In this document: positions 38,886 to 47,964 of the stretch, in pieces
Layout: every line of letters begins with the position of its first letter
Numbering within the stretch: the first letter of the stretch is position 1
DNA from: Methylocaldum sp. 14B
GTDB lineage: Bacteria; Pseudomonadota; Gammaproteobacteria; Methylococcales; Methylococcaceae
DNA length: 64,000 nucleotides
Reading direction: 5' to 3'
Assembly: GCF_002005105.1 (NCBI RefSeq)
Contig: NZ_MSCV01000022.1
Location: 30,507 to 94,506 of the forward strand
Notes under the pieces: generated by a model
What the model saw: the letters and a program-made list of their open reading frames with translations, nothing else
What the model was told of the DNA's origin: nothing
Databases searched by the model: none
Position numbers and translations under genes: made by a program

Positions 38886-39047
38886 TCAGGAGGCGTGCTC
38901 GGTACCTTCGGAACTCTGCGTGCGGCCGCTCGCTTCCGCTTCGTCGACTATCCCCGCCACGTGCATTCGCAGGATGCATTTCACATATTTCCATAATGCG
39001 GAGAATGTTTGTTCGCTCAATTCGCGCTCGATGACTGTGGTCGACAT
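38886..39047 (-). CDS. Small hypothetical protein (53 aa)
   Basis: A 53-residue frame beginning MSTTVIERELSEQTFSALWKY, with GGAGGAAG seven bases before ATG 39047, one of the best ribosome sites in the window. It has an amphipathic helix-like start and a charged tail (EAEASGRTQSS). No family is recognised. An upstream in-frame start at 39074 is less likely. The strong ribosome site is the main reason to keep it. Confidence 0.5.
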   Translation of the reverse strand: MSTTVIERELSEQTFSALWKYVKCILRMHVAGIVDEAEASGRTQSSEGTEHAS

Positions 39048-39558
39048 GACATCTTCCTCCGAATTCACACCCACTCACCCAGGAGTTTGATTTCTATAAT
39101 TCGTCGGTGGTAAGGGATTGCTCTCAAGCATAACGCTTCGACCGGCCTTTCGAAATACACATGATTTGTGCCAAGAACCGCCGACGCAATATTGCAGACT
39201 AGGCGGCTGTACTTTTCAACTGAAGCGTATCGATCGCACCCTTTCGTTATGAATGTTAGCCGATACGCGAAATTACGGAGAGCTTTTTTGTAGAACTCGC
39301 TTCGATAGTGGCAATTTTGGCTGGAGATGACCACACTTAAGGCCATCGGTATCTTGCCGTCGCGGGGTCCGGCACCTTGCGGGTGATACGGGACTTGAGT
39401 CACACTGCGACCAAAAAAGCATAACGACGTTACTATATTCAGTCGGTCAGTGTGCGCCCGAACCGAATTGAATTCCGGTACCGGCGACTGTGTTCGCGTT
39501 TATCGGAACAACGCGCCGGGGGAACATGCTGCGGCGAATAATACAAAGACGATTAATT
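39048..39558. other. Divergent intergenic region
   Basis: About 510 bases, AT-richer, between the leftward small gene and the rightward ABC gene. It should hold promoters for both. A leftward open frame (39065-39403) is not convincing. No operator is named. Confidence 0.45.
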
Positions 39559-41370
39559 ATGAGTGCAGAATTTTCACAGATTAACCGATTGACGTGGCTT
39601 CGTTTCGTTCGCGGCATCAAGAGCTTCGTGTCTTCCGAAGTGGGCCGCAGGGCCGTAATGTTGTTTGTCGGCTTGATCATGTTTCTGTTTGCGATCAACG
39701 GTCTAAATGTCCTGAACAGCTACGTAGGTCGCGATTTCATGACGGCTATCGCAGAACGCAACCGAGAAGGTTTTCTGTGGCAGGCTTCCATCTATATCGG
39801 CGTTTTGGCGGCATCTACCTTGGTCGCGGTTTATTACCGCTTCATCGAAGAGCGTCTGGGTTTGCTCTGGCGGGATTGGTTGACCCGGCGCTTCGTCAAT
39901 ATCTATCTCGAACATCCCACCTATTACCGGCTCAATGACCGTCTGATAGCAAACGGGGAAATCGCCAATCCGGACCAGCGGATCGCCGACGACGTGCGGG
40001 CATTCACGGTTACTACGCTGTCCTTCACGCTGATGTTTCTGAACGGCGCTTTTACCGTTGTCGCTTTCTCGGGGGTGATGTGGTCGATCAGTCCGTTGCT
40101 CTTCGGCGTAGCGGTCGTTTATGCCTTGGTCGGATCCTTTTTGACCATTCGCTTAGGCTATTCACTCGTTGGATTGAACTATAACCAGCTCGACAAAGAG
40201 GCTAACTTCCGCGCGGACCTCATTCATGTCCGGGAAAACGCCGAATCGATAGCACTGTTGCGCCGCGAAGGTCGAGCTAGAGGTAGAGTCCTGCGCCATC
40301 TCGACGAATTGACGGCCAATTTCCGAAAAATCATCGACGTACAAAGAAATTTGGGATTCTTTACTACGGGGTACAATTATCTCATCCAGATTATCCCCGC
40401 CTTGATCGTGGCGCCTCTTTATATTCGCGGCGAAGTCGAGTTCGGCGTGATTACTCAAGCGGCCATGGCCTTTGCACATCTCTTGGGGGCATTTTCGCTG
40501 ATCGTAACCAATTTCCAATCCATTTCTTCGTTCGCCGCAGTCATCGCTCGCTTGGGATCGCTAGCAGAGGCGATCGAGCAAGCACAGGCAACGCCGGTTC
40601 CAACGGGCGAAGTCTGCGCCCATCACCGTCGCACCTCCGAGTGTCCTATCTGCGTCAAGACGCCGGTCGCTCCAGCCGCCATCGAAGTGTGCGAAAACGA
40701 TGGACTGCTTGCGTACGAGCATTTGACGCTGCGAGCTCCCGAGGATGGTCACGTCATCGTCAAGAATTTGTCCGTTTCGGTTCCTTCCGGAACACGTCTT
40801 CTGGTTTATGGAGAAGACGACACCGCGAGAGTAGCGCTATTCAAGGCTACCGCAGGTCTTTGGGAAAAAGGCGAGGGGCGGATCATTCGTCCGGAACTCG
40901 ATCAGATCATGTTTCTTCCCGAGCGCCCTTATCTTCCTCCGGGAACGCTTCGTGAACTGCTGCTCCGGACCGGCCAGGAATTCGTGATCGATGAAGCGCG
41001 TATCCGGGCCGTTCTGAGCGCACTCGACCTGGAGCCCATGCTTGCGCGGGCCGGGGGGCTGGATACGGAACACGATTGGGACAGCCTTCTATCTCTAGCC
41101 GAACAACAGCTGGTAGCCGTAAGCCGTCTGGTGATTGCCGCGCCCAAATTTGCATTCTTGGACCGTATTGACACTGCTTTGAGCACGGAGCAAGTTGCCA
41201 CGGTTCTGGACATGCTTAATGCTAACCGCATTGCCTATGTCAATCTCGGCGGATTGCACGACGGACTCGAATATTATGATGCGGTTTTGGAATTTGCCGC
41301 TAATGGTGAATGGACATGGAAAGCACTTCAACCCGAGCAAGAAACCTATACGGAACGGTCCGCCGTCTGA
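39559..41370 (+). CDS. SbmA/YddA-type ABC transporter with degenerate ATPase domain
   Basis: A 603-residue protein; start ATG 39559. The membrane part (about 25-335) follows the ABC_membrane_2 pattern: LNSYVGRDFMTAIAERN, NPDQRIADDVRAF and LGYSLVGLNYNQLDKEANFRADLIHVRENAESIAL. The ATPase part is unusual: the P-loop position reads GEDDTARV (418-425) instead of GxxGxGKS, the signature reads LSLAEQQ, and Walker B ends FLDRID with no catalytic Glu. A Cys/His cluster CAHHRRTSECPIC (353-365) sits between the two parts. It may be a non-hydrolysing homologue working as a proton-driven importer like SbmA. It is coupled to a lytic transglycosylase gene. Confidence 0.85.
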   Translation: MSAEFSQINRLTWLRFVRGIKSFVSSEVGRRAVMLFVGLIMFLFAINGLNVLNSYVGRDFMTAIAERNREGFLWQASIYIGVLAASTLVAVYYRFIEERLGLLWRDWLTRRFVNIYLEHPTYYRLNDRLIANGEIANPDQRIADDVRAFTVTTLSFTLMFLNGAFTVVAFSGVMWSISPLLFGVAVVYALVGSFLTIRLGYSLVGLNYNQLDKEANFRADLIHVRENAESIALLRREGRARGRVLRHLDELTANFRKIIDVQRNLGFFTTGYNYLIQIIPALIVAPLYIRGEVEFGVITQAAMAFAHLLGAFSLIVTNFQSISSFAAVIARLGSLAEAIEQAQATPVPTGEVCAHHRRTSECPICVKTPVAPAAIEVCENDGLLAYEHLTLRAPEDGHVIVKNLSVSVPSGTRLLVYGEDDTARVALFKATAGLWEKGEGRIIRPELDQIMFLPERPYLPPGTLRELLLRTGQEFVIDEARIRAVLSALDLEPMLARAGGLDTEHDWDSLLSLAEQQLVAVSRLVIAAPKFAFLDRIDTALSTEQVATVLDMLNANRIAYVNLGGLHDGLEYYDAVLEFAANGEWTWKALQPEQETYTERSAV

Positions 41371-42002
41371 TGGGCTGCAGAAATGCCGGAAGCGCAAGGT
41401 TTCCGGTAAAATTGGCCTTTTGCTGTCTGCTTGCGGCAGTAATGGTCGGTTGTGCAACCGCCCCGCCGAAAAACCCTTCGAATCTGTGCTCGATTTTTCT
41501 CGAAAAAGAAGATTGGTACGTTGACGCCCGAAATGCGCAGCGGCGGTGGGGCATACCCGTACCGGTCCAGATGGCGATCATCAATCAGGAATCGAGTTTT
41601 GTCGAGGACGCGCGTCCGCCCCGTTACCAATTTTTGGGTGTTCTGCCGTTGTGGCGGTCATCGTCAGCTTTCGGCTACGGCCAGGTCAAAGACGACACCT
41701 GGGAATGGTATCGGACGAAAACGGGCAACGGTGGAGCAGATCGGGACGAGTTCGGGGACGTGGTCGATTTTATCGGCTGGTATGCGCATCAAAGTTTTAC
41801 GCGCCTTGGAATCGCGAAGTTCGACGCCTATAACCAATATTTGGCATATCATGAGGGCCACGGCGGATTCCGGCGTAAGACGTATCTATCCAAACCCTGG
41901 CTGCTGCGAGTTGCCCAGCGTGTCGCGGCGACTGCGACGCGTTACCGTCGGCAATTATCGACCTGTCAAACATCTCTTGAACGGTCGTTAGCAAGCGACT
42001 GA
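41370..42002 (+). CDS. Lytic transglycosylase-like lipoprotein
   Basis: A 210-residue lipoprotein; ATG 41370 overlaps the upstream TGA (TGATG). The signal peptide has lipobox MVGC. The SLT-like part reads WGIPVPVQMAIINQESSF (catalytic Glu in QESS), FGYGQVKDDTWEWY and YNQYLAYHEGHGGFRRKTY. It would cleave peptidoglycan glycan strands near the outer membrane. Coupling to the degenerate ABC protein suggests a joint envelope role. Confidence 0.88.
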   Translation: MGCRNAGSARFPVKLAFCCLLAAVMVGCATAPPKNPSNLCSIFLEKEDWYVDARNAQRRWGIPVPVQMAIINQESSFVEDARPPRYQFLGVLPLWRSSSAFGYGQVKDDTWEWYRTKTGNGGADRDEFGDVVDFIGWYAHQSFTRLGIAKFDAYNQYLAYHEGHGGFRRKTYLSKPWLLRVAQRVAATATRYRRQLSTCQTSLERSLASD

Positions 42003-42094
42003 GAGACTGCAAGAAGCGAAGCCATGCCTTCCGATGCTGAACGGTCCCTATCTTGTCCAATCATCGCGCAATCGATTTTTTTATTAGCCAGTCA

Positions 42095-44296
42095 ATGAAT
42101 TGTTTTCAGCGTTTCTTTGCGACCGCTCCTCTCGGTATGGAGCTTCTTTTGGCAGACGAGTTAAGAGCATTAGGTGCGGTGGAGGTTGCCGAAACCCGCG
42201 CAGGGGTGGCTTTCGGCGGTGACCTCGAAACGGCGTATAAAGCGTGTTTGTGGTCCCGGCTGGCCAACAGGATCTTGCTCCCGCTGGAGCGTTTCCCTGC
42301 CGCAAGCCCGGAGGCACTCTACGAGGGCATCCGGCGAATCGAGTGGAGCGCTCATCTGGACTCGCAGGCGACCTTCGCCGTGGATTTCGCCTCCAGCCGG
42401 TCGAAGATCACCCATACGCTGTTCGGCGCTCAAAAGGTCAAGGACGGGATCGTCGATTACTTCCGCGAGCATCACGGCGTTCGCCCGTCGGTGCGTCTCG
42501 ATCGCCCCGATCTCCGGGTGAACGTTTATCTGGATCGCGATATCGCGACCGTTAGCATCGATCTTTCCGGCGAGAGTCTCCACAAGCGCGCCTATCGACA
42601 GGAAGGCGGCCGTGCGCCGCTCAAGGAAAACCTGGCGGCGGCCATTCTGCTGCGCGCCGGCTGGCCTAGGATCGCCGAGAGCGGGGGACATTTCGTCGAT
42701 CCCATGTGCGGCTCGGGCACCTTGCCGATCGAAGCGGCGCTTATGGCAAGCGATTTTGCGCCGGGGCTGCTGCGGCCTCATTTCGGCCTGTTCGGCTCGA
42801 AGCAACATAACAGCGCGCTCTGGCAGAACCTGGTGATCGAGGCGGAACGGCGCTGCGAGGCGGGGTTGCGAAAACTTCCACCGATTGTCGGCTACGACAT
42901 CGACCGGCAAGCCGTCCGAATCGCCCTGGCAAACATCGAACATGCGGGGCTCACGGGTTACGTCCATGTGGAGCGCAAAGCCATGGGCGACGCTCGCCCC
43001 CGCCATGCGTTCGGTCTGGTTGCCGTTAATCCTCCTTATGGCGAACGATTGGGCGACGAGAAGACGCTGGTCCCTCTGTATATCCAACTGGGAGAGACGC
43101 TGAAAAATCATTTCGTCGGCTGGAAGGCGACTCTACTGACCGGTAATCCGGACCTGGCCTTCAAACTGGGCATAAGGGCGACACGCTATTACACGCTGTA
43201 CAACGGGGCTCTCGAATGCAGACTTTTCAATCTCGATGTCGAACCAGAGCGCTTCTTCACCCCGCGCGAACCCGAGCCGCTAACCGAGGCGCAGCGTAAA
43301 ACCCGCGAAATCTTTCGAAAAGCCAAAGCTGTGGAGACAGCGGACAGCGGAACGGAAATGTTCGCCAACCGTTTGCGAAAGAATCTCAAAAACCTTGGGC
43401 GCTGGGCGCGGCAAAACGGAATCCACTGTTATCGACTGTATGATGCCGACTTGCCGGAATACGCCGTTGCCGTGGATGTGTATGAAGGCGATCAGACTTG
43501 GGTCCATGTGCAGGAATACGAAGCTCCTTCAAGTATCGATCCCGCCAAGGCCGAAATGCGGCTGACTCATGCCGTGGCCGCAATTCCAAAAGTACTTGAA
43601 ATCCCGCCCGAACAGCTTTTTCTTAAAATTCGTCGAAAACAGAAGGGTTTCGCTCAGTACGAAAAACAGGCCGAAGCCGGTCGGTTTCACGTGGTAGAGG
43701 AGGGCGGATGGAAATTTTGGGTCAATTTCGAGGATTACCTCGACACCGGTCTATTTCTGGATCATCGCATTACGCGCCGGATGATTCAGGAGCGGTCGGC
43801 GGATAAGCGATTCCTGAATCTGTTCGCCTATACCGGAACCGCTTCGGTGTACGCGGCAAAAGGCGGAGCGGCATCGACGACCACAGTTGACATGTCCCGC
43901 ACTTATTTGGACTGGGCGGCACGCAATCTAGAGCTTAACGGGATCGGTGGCAGCCGCCACGAGCTCATTCACGCGGATTGTCTCGAATGGATCGATCAGG
44001 CATCGCGGGATAAGCGGCGCTTCGACTTGATCTTTCTGGACCCACCCACCTTCTCGACGTCGAAAAGAATGCGGCAAACCTGGGACGTGCAGCGGGATCA
44101 CCCGATGCTGGTAAAAAAATGCATGAATCTCTTGGCGCCGGGCGGAGCATTGGTTTTTTCGACCAATTGTCGAAAATTCAAGCTTGATTCCGAGGCGCTG
44201 GCGGGGATCAGCTTAGAGGACGTCACCCGCAAAACGATCCCGAAGGATTTCGAGCGCAATCCGAAAATTCATCATTGCTGGATAATCAGTCGCTGA
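42095..44296 (+). CDS. rlmL: Bifunctional 23S rRNA methyltransferase RlmKL
   Basis: A 733-residue fusion (start chosen at MNCFQRFFATAPLGMELLL, 42095). The N-terminal THUMP and RlmL half carries the m2G2445 methyltransferase with FVDPMCGSGTLPIEAAL and NPPYGERLG; the C-terminal RlmK half makes m7G2069 with FLNLFAYTGTASVYAAKGG and DPPTFSTSKRMR. Length fits E. coli RlmL (about 700). It acts on large-subunit rRNA during ribosome assembly. It is followed after 18 bases by the acylphosphatase gene. Confidence 0.96.
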   Translation: MNCFQRFFATAPLGMELLLADELRALGAVEVAETRAGVAFGGDLETAYKACLWSRLANRILLPLERFPAASPEALYEGIRRIEWSAHLDSQATFAVDFASSRSKITHTLFGAQKVKDGIVDYFREHHGVRPSVRLDRPDLRVNVYLDRDIATVSIDLSGESLHKRAYRQEGGRAPLKENLAAAILLRAGWPRIAESGGHFVDPMCGSGTLPIEAALMASDFAPGLLRPHFGLFGSKQHNSALWQNLVIEAERRCEAGLRKLPPIVGYDIDRQAVRIALANIEHAGLTGYVHVERKAMGDARPRHAFGLVAVNPPYGERLGDEKTLVPLYIQLGETLKNHFVGWKATLLTGNPDLAFKLGIRATRYYTLYNGALECRLFNLDVEPERFFTPREPEPLTEAQRKTREIFRKAKAVETADSGTEMFANRLRKNLKNLGRWARQNGIHCYRLYDADLPEYAVAVDVYEGDQTWVHVQEYEAPSSIDPAKAEMRLTHAVAAIPKVLEIPPEQLFLKIRRKQKGFAQYEKQAEAGRFHVVEEGGWKFWVNFEDYLDTGLFLDHRITRRMIQERSADKRFLNLFAYTGTASVYAAKGGAASTTTVDMSRTYLDWAARNLELNGIGGSRHELIHADCLEWIDQASRDKRRFDLIFLDPPTFSTSKRMRQTWDVQRDHPMLVKKCMNLLAPGGALVFSTNCRKFKLDSEALAGISLEDVTRKTIPKDFERNPKIHHCWIISR

Positions 44297-44314
44297 GTGT
44301 TTCGAGGTGTAACG

Positions 44315-44596
44315 ATGACGAGGCGGGTTCATGTTTTTGTAGGGGGGGTGGTTCAGGGGGTGTTCTTCCGCGCGGCTACCTGTGAGCGCGCCTCGGTCTT
44401 GGGATTAAGAGGTTGGGTACAAAATCTTCCGGACGGCCGGGTCGAAATCTTGGCGGAGGGCGCCTCGGAACGTATCGCGGAATTCTTGGATTGGTGCGCG
44501 AGCGGCCCTCCGCGCGCTAAAGTCGATTCACTGGAAGTGATCGAAGAAATCCCGGTTGAGGAATTCACTACATTCGAGGTACGCAGGCACTTTTAG
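44315..44596 (+). CDS. acyP: Acylphosphatase
   Basis: A 93-residue protein: VHVFVGGVVQGVFFRAATCERA (the catalytic Arg in GVFFR) and GLRGWVQNLPDGRVEILAEG (catalytic Asn in VQN). It hydrolyses carboxyl-phosphate bonds such as acetyl or carbamoyl phosphate. Start 44315 gives the standard N-terminus. Confidence 0.95.
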   Translation: MTRRVHVFVGGVVQGVFFRAATCERASVLGLRGWVQNLPDGRVEILAEGASERIAEFLDWCASGPPRAKVDSLEVIEEIPVEEFTTFEVRRHF

Positions 44597-44821
44597 CACG
44601 CCAAAGGCGGCCTGGACGTTCCTCCTGACTTTGCGGACGAGTTCCCCCAGAGACCTGAGGCACGCGTGGCTTTGGCTTTCCGAGCATTAAAACTTCGCTC
44701 ATTCCGTCAGCAAAGAGTTACAATTCGCGTCATCGTGCCACACGCAAGTAACGCGACGCCGAATCGTTTTTCATTTCGAATTCCGCTCATAGCGCTCCCC
44801 TCACGCCTAATTATTCAAGCA

Positions 44822-46732
44822 ATGTACCGAAAACTGAAATCATTGGTCGAGCAGGGGCTTGCCAAGCAAGTTCCTGCCACCGGCCTTGGTGCTTTCCGAA
44901 TTGGCTTTTCATTGGTAATACTCCAGGAAATTGTTTTCCTATTTTATTTCCGGCATTTAATTTTTGATCCGGTACCATTTTTTGATAGAGCATCTCCCAT
45001 ACTGCATTTTTTTCTCCTTGCGTGGATTTGCGTCGCGGCATGTCTTGTCGTGGGGTATCACACTCGAAGGGCCGCAGTAGCTAATTATGTATTCTGGGTG
45101 ACATTCGTCGTTTTCACCCCCATGTGGCAGGACTTCGACGGCGGATTCGATCAGTTGATGACGGGCTCCAGCTTTCTTCTGATGTTCCTGCCTACCGAGC
45201 GAGCATTATCCCTGGATAATCTGCGTCGTAAATTAAGACACTCGACATTGAATAACCGGTATGAGCCGCAAGACAAAGTAACGGTTCTTGCCTACTATAT
45301 TCCACTTGCCATTTCCTTAGGATTACTCTATCTGGATTCGGGTATCCATAAACTTTCAGCGGATTTCTGGCGTAACGGGATGGGACCTTGGCTGCCGCCG
45401 ACCATGCCTTATTACATGTCGGCAATCGATATGACGCCGTTGTTGAACATAAAGGCTCTGGAAATGTTTATCGGTTACACGATAATCGTCTTCCAATTCG
45501 CCTTCTTGTTCCTGTTTTGGTTCCGCCTCTTTCGGGTTCCTCTGTTGCTCACCGGGACGTTGTTTCACACGGGAATTGTGCTCTCGCTCAATATTTACCC
45601 CTTCGGTTTTGCGATGCTGGTCCATTATTTTTTACTGGTCCCGTTTAGGTGGTGGCGCAATCTGAAGAAGGCGTTCCAATTCGAGCAACCGGGGCTGACC
45701 GTTTTCTATGATCAACAATGCCCGTTGTGCAACCGCACCGTAATCGTCATTCAGCACTTCGATATTCTCAAGGCGGTTGACTTCAAGGGCTTGCAGACTA
45801 ATGCGAAGGAATATCGGGAACTAGATTCGATTCCTGAAAATAAGCTATTACAAGATCTTTACGCTTTGGACGGTGAGCGGCGCTTGTATTCGGGATTGGA
45901 TACTTATATCCGCATATTGGTCGGCATGGGATATACCGCCCCAGTCGGTTGGCTGATGAGATTGCCGGGCATTTACCATTTGGGAAACCGGTGTTATCGC
46001 CGAATAGCGGACCGACGAGAACGCATCGTGTGCGATGAGGCGTGTGCGGTTCAATCGCTGCCACCACCAATTGAGGAGCATCCTTTCGCGCAATGGTATC
46101 AACGTTATGCGGCGACGACTGGACAACAAACGCAACGCATCGCGAAATTCCTGATTGTGGTCCTGATGCTGCAACTGAACAGCACGATTCATTACGGCAT
46201 CTTGTACCGCTGCGGAGAGGCTTGCGATATCGGCAACGCCGGCCGATTGCTGGATCACCTCAGCAATTCGGTCATCAATTTTTCCCATGCTTTTTTGGGA
46301 ATAACGCCCCATGCTCTTTACATGCACGATCATTTCGCCGGCTACAATCACATCCTGGCCCTGACTTACAAGGACCAAAGCGGCCGGGAGCAATGGTTGC
46401 CTTTCGTGAACGAGGAGGGGCGGTTGGTTGCGCCAAATTGGGGCCGAGTGCAGTCGATGTGGGCGAACGTCGCAGTGACTTCTCACATGCACCAGGAGCG
46501 ATTGAGCAAGTTCCTGAAAAAGGTTACGGCATTTTGGGGTACTGAGCTGGGATTGGATTTGTCGAACGCCGAATTTCTCGTCAAATTAAAGGAAGTGCGC
46601 GTTCCCATGGACTGGGAAGATGATCTGCGCCACAAGAATATCGCTCAGCCATGGCGCGATGTCGGAAAAGTTATTTGGCAACGCGGAAATTTTCGCGTCG
46701 AACTTCCGAACATCGATATAGAAACCTTGTAA
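44822..46732 (+). CDS. HTTM (vitamin K carboxylase-like) membrane protein fused to DCC thiol domain
   Basis: A 636-residue protein; the upstream in-frame codons from 44666 look non-coding, so ATG 44822 is chosen. The N-terminal half (about 15-280) is a multi-helix HTTM domain (LGAFRIGFSLVILQEIVFL, MWQDFDGGFDQLMTGSSFLL, LYLDSGIHKLSADFWRNG). Residues about 295-400 form a DCC-type thiol-disulfide domain (VFYDQQCPLCNRTVIVIQ). A soluble C-terminal part follows. The substrate is unknown. The region is AT-richer than its neighbours, hinting at acquisition. Confidence 0.85.
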   Translation: MYRKLKSLVEQGLAKQVPATGLGAFRIGFSLVILQEIVFLFYFRHLIFDPVPFFDRASPILHFFLLAWICVAACLVVGYHTRRAAVANYVFWVTFVVFTPMWQDFDGGFDQLMTGSSFLLMFLPTERALSLDNLRRKLRHSTLNNRYEPQDKVTVLAYYIPLAISLGLLYLDSGIHKLSADFWRNGMGPWLPPTMPYYMSAIDMTPLLNIKALEMFIGYTIIVFQFAFLFLFWFRLFRVPLLLTGTLFHTGIVLSLNIYPFGFAMLVHYFLLVPFRWWRNLKKAFQFEQPGLTVFYDQQCPLCNRTVIVIQHFDILKAVDFKGLQTNAKEYRELDSIPENKLLQDLYALDGERRLYSGLDTYIRILVGMGYTAPVGWLMRLPGIYHLGNRCYRRIADRRERIVCDEACAVQSLPPPIEEHPFAQWYQRYAATTGQQTQRIAKFLIVVLMLQLNSTIHYGILYRCGEACDIGNAGRLLDHLSNSVINFSHAFLGITPHALYMHDHFAGYNHILALTYKDQSGREQWLPFVNEEGRLVAPNWGRVQSMWANVAVTSHMHQERLSKFLKKVTAFWGTELGLDLSNAEFLVKLKEVRVPMDWEDDLRHKNIAQPWRDVGKVIWQRGNFRVELPNIDIETL

Positions 46733-46904
46733 TGCTTTTATACCTGAGTTTTTTAGGTGTTGGCGGGTGAACGTCGGATGACTCGAAGACTCAGAAGGTG
46801 CCCGATTCGGCGTCCTGCTTACCTTGTCCGTGATGTTAACGGACTGCCGGTTTCAAGCCGATCGACTAAAATGGTTGGCTGACTAATGTTGGGGATAATC
46901 GACG

Positions 46905-47522
46905 ATGTTCGAAATAATTAAGGCGGGCGGATGGGTCATGGTGCCCATCATTGCCTGTTCGATTTTGGCTTTAGCCATCATACTGGAGCGCTTCTGGACC
47001 TTGCGTGCAACCCGTATTATCCCGCCGCAGCTCGTTCCGGAAGTATGGAATCAATATCGGAAAAATCGGCTGGATACCGCCTACATTCGCAGATTGAAGG
47101 CGAACTCCCCGCTCGGCGCGGTCCTTGCCGCAGGGCTCGTGAACTATTCGCAAGGGCGCGAGGTGGTGAGGGAAAGTATCGAGCAGGCAGGACGCCAGGT
47201 GATCCACGATCTCGAACGATACTTGAACACCTTGGGCACTATCGCATCCGTGTCGCCTTACCTGGGGTTATTGGGCAGCGTCCTGGGTATGATCAAGGTC
47301 TTTTCCACGTTTTCCATGGCGAGCGGTATCGGGAATCCCACCAAACTCGCCGGCGGCATATCGGAAATCCTCATTGCCACGGCTGCCGGCCTGGCGGTTG
47401 CCATTCCGAGCCTTATTTTCTATCGATATTTTCAGGGGCGAGTGATCGACTTCGCCGTGCGCATGGAAGAGGAGGCCGTGCGATTGATCGAGACTCTTTA
47501 CAGCAGTCAAGAAGAGGAATAA
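46905..47522 (+). CDS. exbB: ExbB/TolQ-family proton channel protein
   Basis: A 205-residue protein with three membrane helices: MVPIIACSILALAIILERFW, LNTLGTIASVSPYLGLLGSVLGMIKVF and AGLAVAIPSLIFYRYF. This is the MotA/TolQ/ExbB channel fold. With ExbD it feeds the proton motive force to TonB, which would power the zinc receptor at 23240. It starts the envelope cluster exbB-exbD-lpxK-trm112-kdsB. Confidence 0.93.
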   Translation: MFEIIKAGGWVMVPIIACSILALAIILERFWTLRATRIIPPQLVPEVWNQYRKNRLDTAYIRRLKANSPLGAVLAAGLVNYSQGREVVRESIEQAGRQVIHDLERYLNTLGTIASVSPYLGLLGSVLGMIKVFSTFSMASGIGNPTKLAGGISEILIATAAGLAVAIPSLIFYRYFQGRVIDFAVRMEEEAVRLIETLYSSQEEE

Positions 47523-47528
47523 ACGGCA

Positions 47529-47951
47529 ATGAATTTCCGCCCGCGGCGTCGGGACTACCCCGAGCTCAACCTGATCCCGATGATCGACGTGCTCATCGTG
47601 CTGCTGATCTTCCTGGTACTGACCACGACATTCAGCCGCGAAGCAGAACTGCAAATCCGCCTGCCCGAAGCTACGGGTCAATCAACAGGTGAAGAAAAGG
47701 GCGTAGATGTCGTCATCGATACCGAAGGGCGTTATTTCGTCAATGAGCATCAGGTGGTAAACACGCAAATCGAAACCTTGAAAAAGGCGATTGTCGAAGC
47801 CGCGGGCGACAATAAGAATCCGTTGCTGGTTATCAATGCCGATCAAAAAACCACCCATCAAGCCGTAATTACCGTTTTAGACGCGGCCAGCCAGCTCGGT
47901 TTCACTCATGTGACTTTCGCCGCGAAGAGCGAGGCGGCCGAAAATCCCTAG
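47529..47951 (+). CDS. exbD: ExbD/TolR-family protein
   Basis: A 140-residue protein with one N-terminal helix, LNLIPMIDVLIVLLIFLVLTTTF (the conserved Asp in PMID is the proton site), and a periplasmic domain containing VVIDTEGRYFVNEHQVV and LVINADQKTTHQAVI. It is seven bases after exbB and is its partner subunit. Confidence 0.94.
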   Translation: MNFRPRRRDYPELNLIPMIDVLIVLLIFLVLTTTFSREAELQIRLPEATGQSTGEEKGVDVVIDTEGRYFVNEHQVVNTQIETLKKAIVEAAGDNKNPLLVINADQKTTHQAVITVLDAASQLGFTHVTFAAKSEAAENP

Positions 47952-47964
47952 TCGTTCGAGTCGC

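Noticed and set aside
39065..39403. 112-residue leftward frame in the region before the ABC gene
   Set aside because: Starts at GTG without a ribosome site, no recognisable motif and AT-rich promoter-like DNA; kept as intergenic.
41452..41991. 179-residue frame overlapping the lytic transglycosylase
   Set aside because: Another frame of a gene with lipobox and SLT motifs; Arg/Ser-rich shadow composition.
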